Below, one piece after another: positions 5,764 to 6,989 of a stretch of DNA of 6,989 bases. The DNA comes from an uncultured bacterium (GTDB lineage: Bacteria; Bacillota; Clostridia; Oscillospirales; Oscillospiraceae). The position numbers were made by a program, and so were the translations under genes. A model generated the notes under the pieces. The model was not told the DNA's origin and did not search any database. It worked only from the letters and a program-made list of their open reading frames with translations. The DNA lies in the NCBI GenBank assembly GCA_905215425.1, contig CAJMQD010000047.1, positions 1-6,989 on the forward strand, in the 5' to 3' direction. Each line of letters opens with the position of its first letter. Within the stretch, counting starts at the first letter, position 1.

Positions 5764-5985
5764 GTGATGATCGACAAGATCGCTCTGACTCTGCTGGTGA
5801 TCGGCGGGCTGAATTGGGGCAGCGTAGGTCTGTTCCGGTTTGACTTGGTGGCCTTTGCCTGCGGCGGTTCAGGGAGTGTACCGGCACGGATCATTTATGC
5901 TCTGGTGGGGTTGTCTGCTCTGTGGGGCATTACCCTGTTGTTCCGAAATGAGGCTTCCGACAGTCACCCCCAGGCGCAAACCTGA
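5764..5985 (+). CDS. DUF378-type small membrane protein
   Basis: About 73 residues with two hydrophobic helices: IALTLLVIGGLNWGSVGLF and ARIIYALVGLSALWGITLLF. They are separated by FDLVAFACGGSGS, followed by a short polar tail. The motif IGGLNWGSVGLF...DLVA...IIYALVGL is the hallmark of the DUF378 (YuzA-like) family of inner-membrane proteins, whose function is unknown. Two starts are possible. GTG 5764 is 8 nt after AGGAGG and is chosen here; ATG 5767 is 11 nt after it and would remove one residue. An in-frame GTG at 5755 overlaps the ribosome binding site and is unlikely. It lies 54 nt after the flavodoxin-like gene in the same direction and is followed by a strong terminator, so the two probably form a unit. 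Confidence 0.85.
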   Translation: MMIDKIALTLLVIGGLNWGSVGLFRFDLVAFACGGSGSVPARIIYALVGLSALWGITLLFRNEASDSHPQAQT

Positions 5986-5990
5986 TCTCC

Positions 5991-6060
5991 AATTCCAGTA
6001 TAGAGCGGCCGCCCTCTTTGGCGGCCGCTCCGTGCTGGAATTTATTTTTCTTTCTTTTGT
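5991..6060 (+). terminator. Strong intrinsic terminator after the DUF378 gene
   Basis: A perfect 11-bp stem, GAGCGGCCGCC (6003-6013) with GGCGGCCGCTC (6020-6030), is closed by a 6-nt loop. It continues outward through weak pairs into an 8-bp outer stem, AATTCCAG (5991-5998) with CTGGAATT (6035-6042). A T-rich tract (TTATTTTTCTTTCTTTTG) follows. The opposite strand has no T-run, so it acts rightward only and insulates argG. Confidence 0.93.
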
Positions 6061-6075
6061 ATATTCTCTCCTGTA

Positions 6076-6093
6076 TTCAAATTTATATTCATT
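6076..6093. promoter_or_regulatory. Possible ARG box (ArgR/AhrC operator)
   Basis: The stretch matches the pattern WNTGAATWWWWATTCANW at 16 of 18 positions: the right half ATTCA is perfect, and the left half is CAAAT instead of TGAAT. It lies just upstream of the argG promoter region, where an arginine repressor site would be expected. The surrounding DNA is very AT-rich, so this could be coincidental. Confidence 0.3.
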
Positions 6094-6108
6094 TTAGTGC
6101 AAATTTAC

Positions 6109-6137
6109 TTAGTATTATCGGATATTCAGTGTATAAT
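6109..6137 (+). promoter_or_regulatory. Candidate argG promoter 1
   Basis: Perfect -10 TATAAT (6132-6137) with a weak -35 TTAGTA (6109-6114) and a 17-bp spacer. It would give a leader of about 93 nt. The -10 is strong evidence; the -35 is poor, which would suit activation or regulation. Confidence 0.5.
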
Positions 6138-6152
6138 CATGCAATTAGACTC

Positions 6153-6181
6153 TTGCACACCGACGAAAATCATGATAGACT
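6153..6181 (+). promoter_or_regulatory. Candidate argG promoter 2
   Basis: -35 TTGCAC (6153-6158) and -10 TAGACT (6176-6181) with a 17-bp spacer and TGA before the -10, as in the two divergent promoters of this window. It is weaker in consensus than promoter 1, and either or both could serve argG. Confidence 0.35.
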
Positions 6182-6197
6182 GTGTTCACCATTAAAC

Positions 6198-6217
6198 CTG
6201 CGGACATGATCCCGCAG
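6198..6217 (+). other. Small leader hairpin before the argG ribosome binding site
   Basis: CTGCGG pairs perfectly with CCGCAG (6 bp, 8-nt loop), ending 5 nt before the AGGAGG of argG. No T-run follows, so it is not a terminator. It may stabilise the mRNA end or keep the ribosome binding site open. Confidence 0.4.
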
Positions 6218-6236
6218 AGCATAGGAGGAACACACA

Positions 6237-6989
6237 ATGTCTGAAATCAAAAAAGTTGTCCTCGCTTATTCCGGAGGACTGGATACTTCTATCATTATTC
6301 CCTGGCTGAAGGAAAACTACAACAACCCCGAGATTATCGCCGTGGCCGCCGACGTGGGCCAGGGGGACGAGCTGGACGGGCTGGAGGAGAAGGCCAAGAA
6401 GACCGGCGCCAGCAATCTGTACATCGCCGACCTGGTGGACGAGATGGTGGACGACGTCATCATCCCCTCTATGAAAATGGGCGCCTCCTATGAGCAGTAT
6501 CTGCTGGGCACCGCCTTTGCCCGCCCCATCATTGCCAAGAAGCTGGTAGAGATTGCCAAGGCCGAGGGGGCCGACGCCATCGCCCACGGCTGCACCGGCA
6601 AGGGCAACGACCAGGTCCGGTTCGAGCTGGCCATCAAGCGGTTTGCCCCCGACATGAAGATCATCGCCCCCTGGCGGGAGTGGAGCATCAAGAGCCGTGA
6701 CGAGGAGATCGACTACGCCGAGGCCCACAACGTGCCCCTGAAGATCAACCGGGAGACCAACTACTCCAAGGATAAGAACCTGTGGCACCTGAGCCACGAG
6801 GGTCTGGATCTGGAGAGCCCCGCCAACGAGCCCCAGTACAACAAGCCCGGTTTCCTGGAGCTGGGCGTCAGCCCCGAGCAGGCTCCCGATGTTCCCACCT
6901 ATGTGACCATCCACTTTGAAAAGGGCATCCCCACCGCCGTGGACGGCAAGGAGATGGGCGCTGTGGAGCTGGTGGAGTACCTGAACAAG
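6237..6989 (+). CDS. argG: Argininosuccinate synthase, N-terminal part (cut by right edge)
   Basis: Joins citrulline and aspartate with ATP hydrolysis to AMP and pyrophosphate, giving argininosuccinate in arginine biosynthesis; cytoplasmic. The 251 visible codons cover roughly the first 60% of the usual 400 residues. The N-type ATP pyrophosphatase P-loop AYSGGLDTS (10-18) is intact. The motif [15 protein letters not shown] (116-130), which contributes to nucleotide and substrate binding, and [11 protein letters not shown] and [14 protein letters not shown] (176-189) are all present. The ATG has AGGAGG 8 nt upstream. Codon use is strongly biased to GCC, ATC, AAG, GAG and CTG, more so than in its neighbours, suggesting high expression. 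It stands behind a terminator with its own promoter region. argH would be the expected partner beyond the edge, but that is not visible. Confidence 0.98.
   Translation, partial: MSEIKKVVLAYSGGLDTSIIIPWLKENYNNPEIIAVAADVGQGDELDGLEEKAKKTGASNLYIADLVDEMVDDVIIPSMKMGASYEQYLLGTAFARPIIAKKLVEIAKAEGADAIAHGCTGKGNDQVRFELAIKRFAPDMKIIAPWREWSIKSRDEEIDYAEAHNVPLKINRETNYSKDKNLWHLSHEGLDLESPANEPQYNKPGFLELGVSPEQAPDVPTYVTIHFEKGIPTAVDGKEMGAVELVEYLNK

Noticed and set aside
6018..6209. Plus-strand frame of 63 codons between the DUF378 gene and argG
   Set aside because: It begins inside the terminator hairpin, has no ribosome binding site and crosses the promoter region.
6192..6914. Minus-strand frame of 240 codons opposite argG
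   Set aside because: argG has an intact P-loop and long family motifs on the plus strand; the antisense frame is a compositional shadow.
1..6989. CRISPR arrays, tRNA/rRNA genes, insertion sequences, prophage or toxin-antitoxin modules
   Set aside because: No repeat arrays, cloverleaf patterns, transposase motifs or terminal inverted repeats were seen. The region reads as conserved housekeeping chromosome.

Overview
The window looks like chromosomal DNA from a GC-rich member of the Clostridia, most probably Oscillospiraceae-like (Flavonifractor/Oscillibacter type). This is inferred from the gene families, strong AGGAGG-type ribosome binding sites, GTG/TTG starts and the greA-lysS pairing; no species-level marker was seen. 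All identifications come from recognising protein motifs by eye. No database search was run.

Layout. Positions 1-4975 are transcribed leftward (minus strand). In transcription order they hold ftsE, ftsX, a 33-residue membrane ORF missed by length cut-offs, a secreted coiled-coil M23 peptidase, an intrinsic terminator, an uncharacterised 231-residue protein, then greA and the first 207 codons of lysS, which runs off the left edge. A consensus-quality promoter for greA-lysS lies inside the last codons of the uncharacterised gene. Positions 4976-5259 are a divergent control region. It has an extended -10 promoter on each strand and, between them, two perfect tandem 11-bp units that fit a WalR/PhoP-type response-regulator box. 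Positions 5260-5985 are transcribed rightward and hold a flavodoxin-like protein and a DUF378-type small membrane protein, closed by a large hairpin terminator. Positions 6043-6236 are an AT-rich promoter and leader region for argG, whose first 251 codons run to the right edge.

How the genes work together. FtsE (ATPase) and FtsX (membrane subunit) form a complex that, in other bacteria, activates a coiled-coil peptidoglycan hydrolase outside the membrane. The M23 protein in the same operon has the expected signal peptide, long coiled coil and intact zinc site, so it is the probable partner. The tiny membrane ORF between them is a candidate accessory or regulatory subunit. A WalR-like box upstream of ftsE would fit cell-wall control of this operon. 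The greA-lysS unit is housekeeping (transcript cleavage factor and lysyl-tRNA synthetase), and argG belongs to arginine biosynthesis. The parts most worth following up are the small membrane ORF, the tandem box, the terminator whose 3' arm carries a Shine-Dalgarno sequence, and the uncharacterised 231-residue protein.
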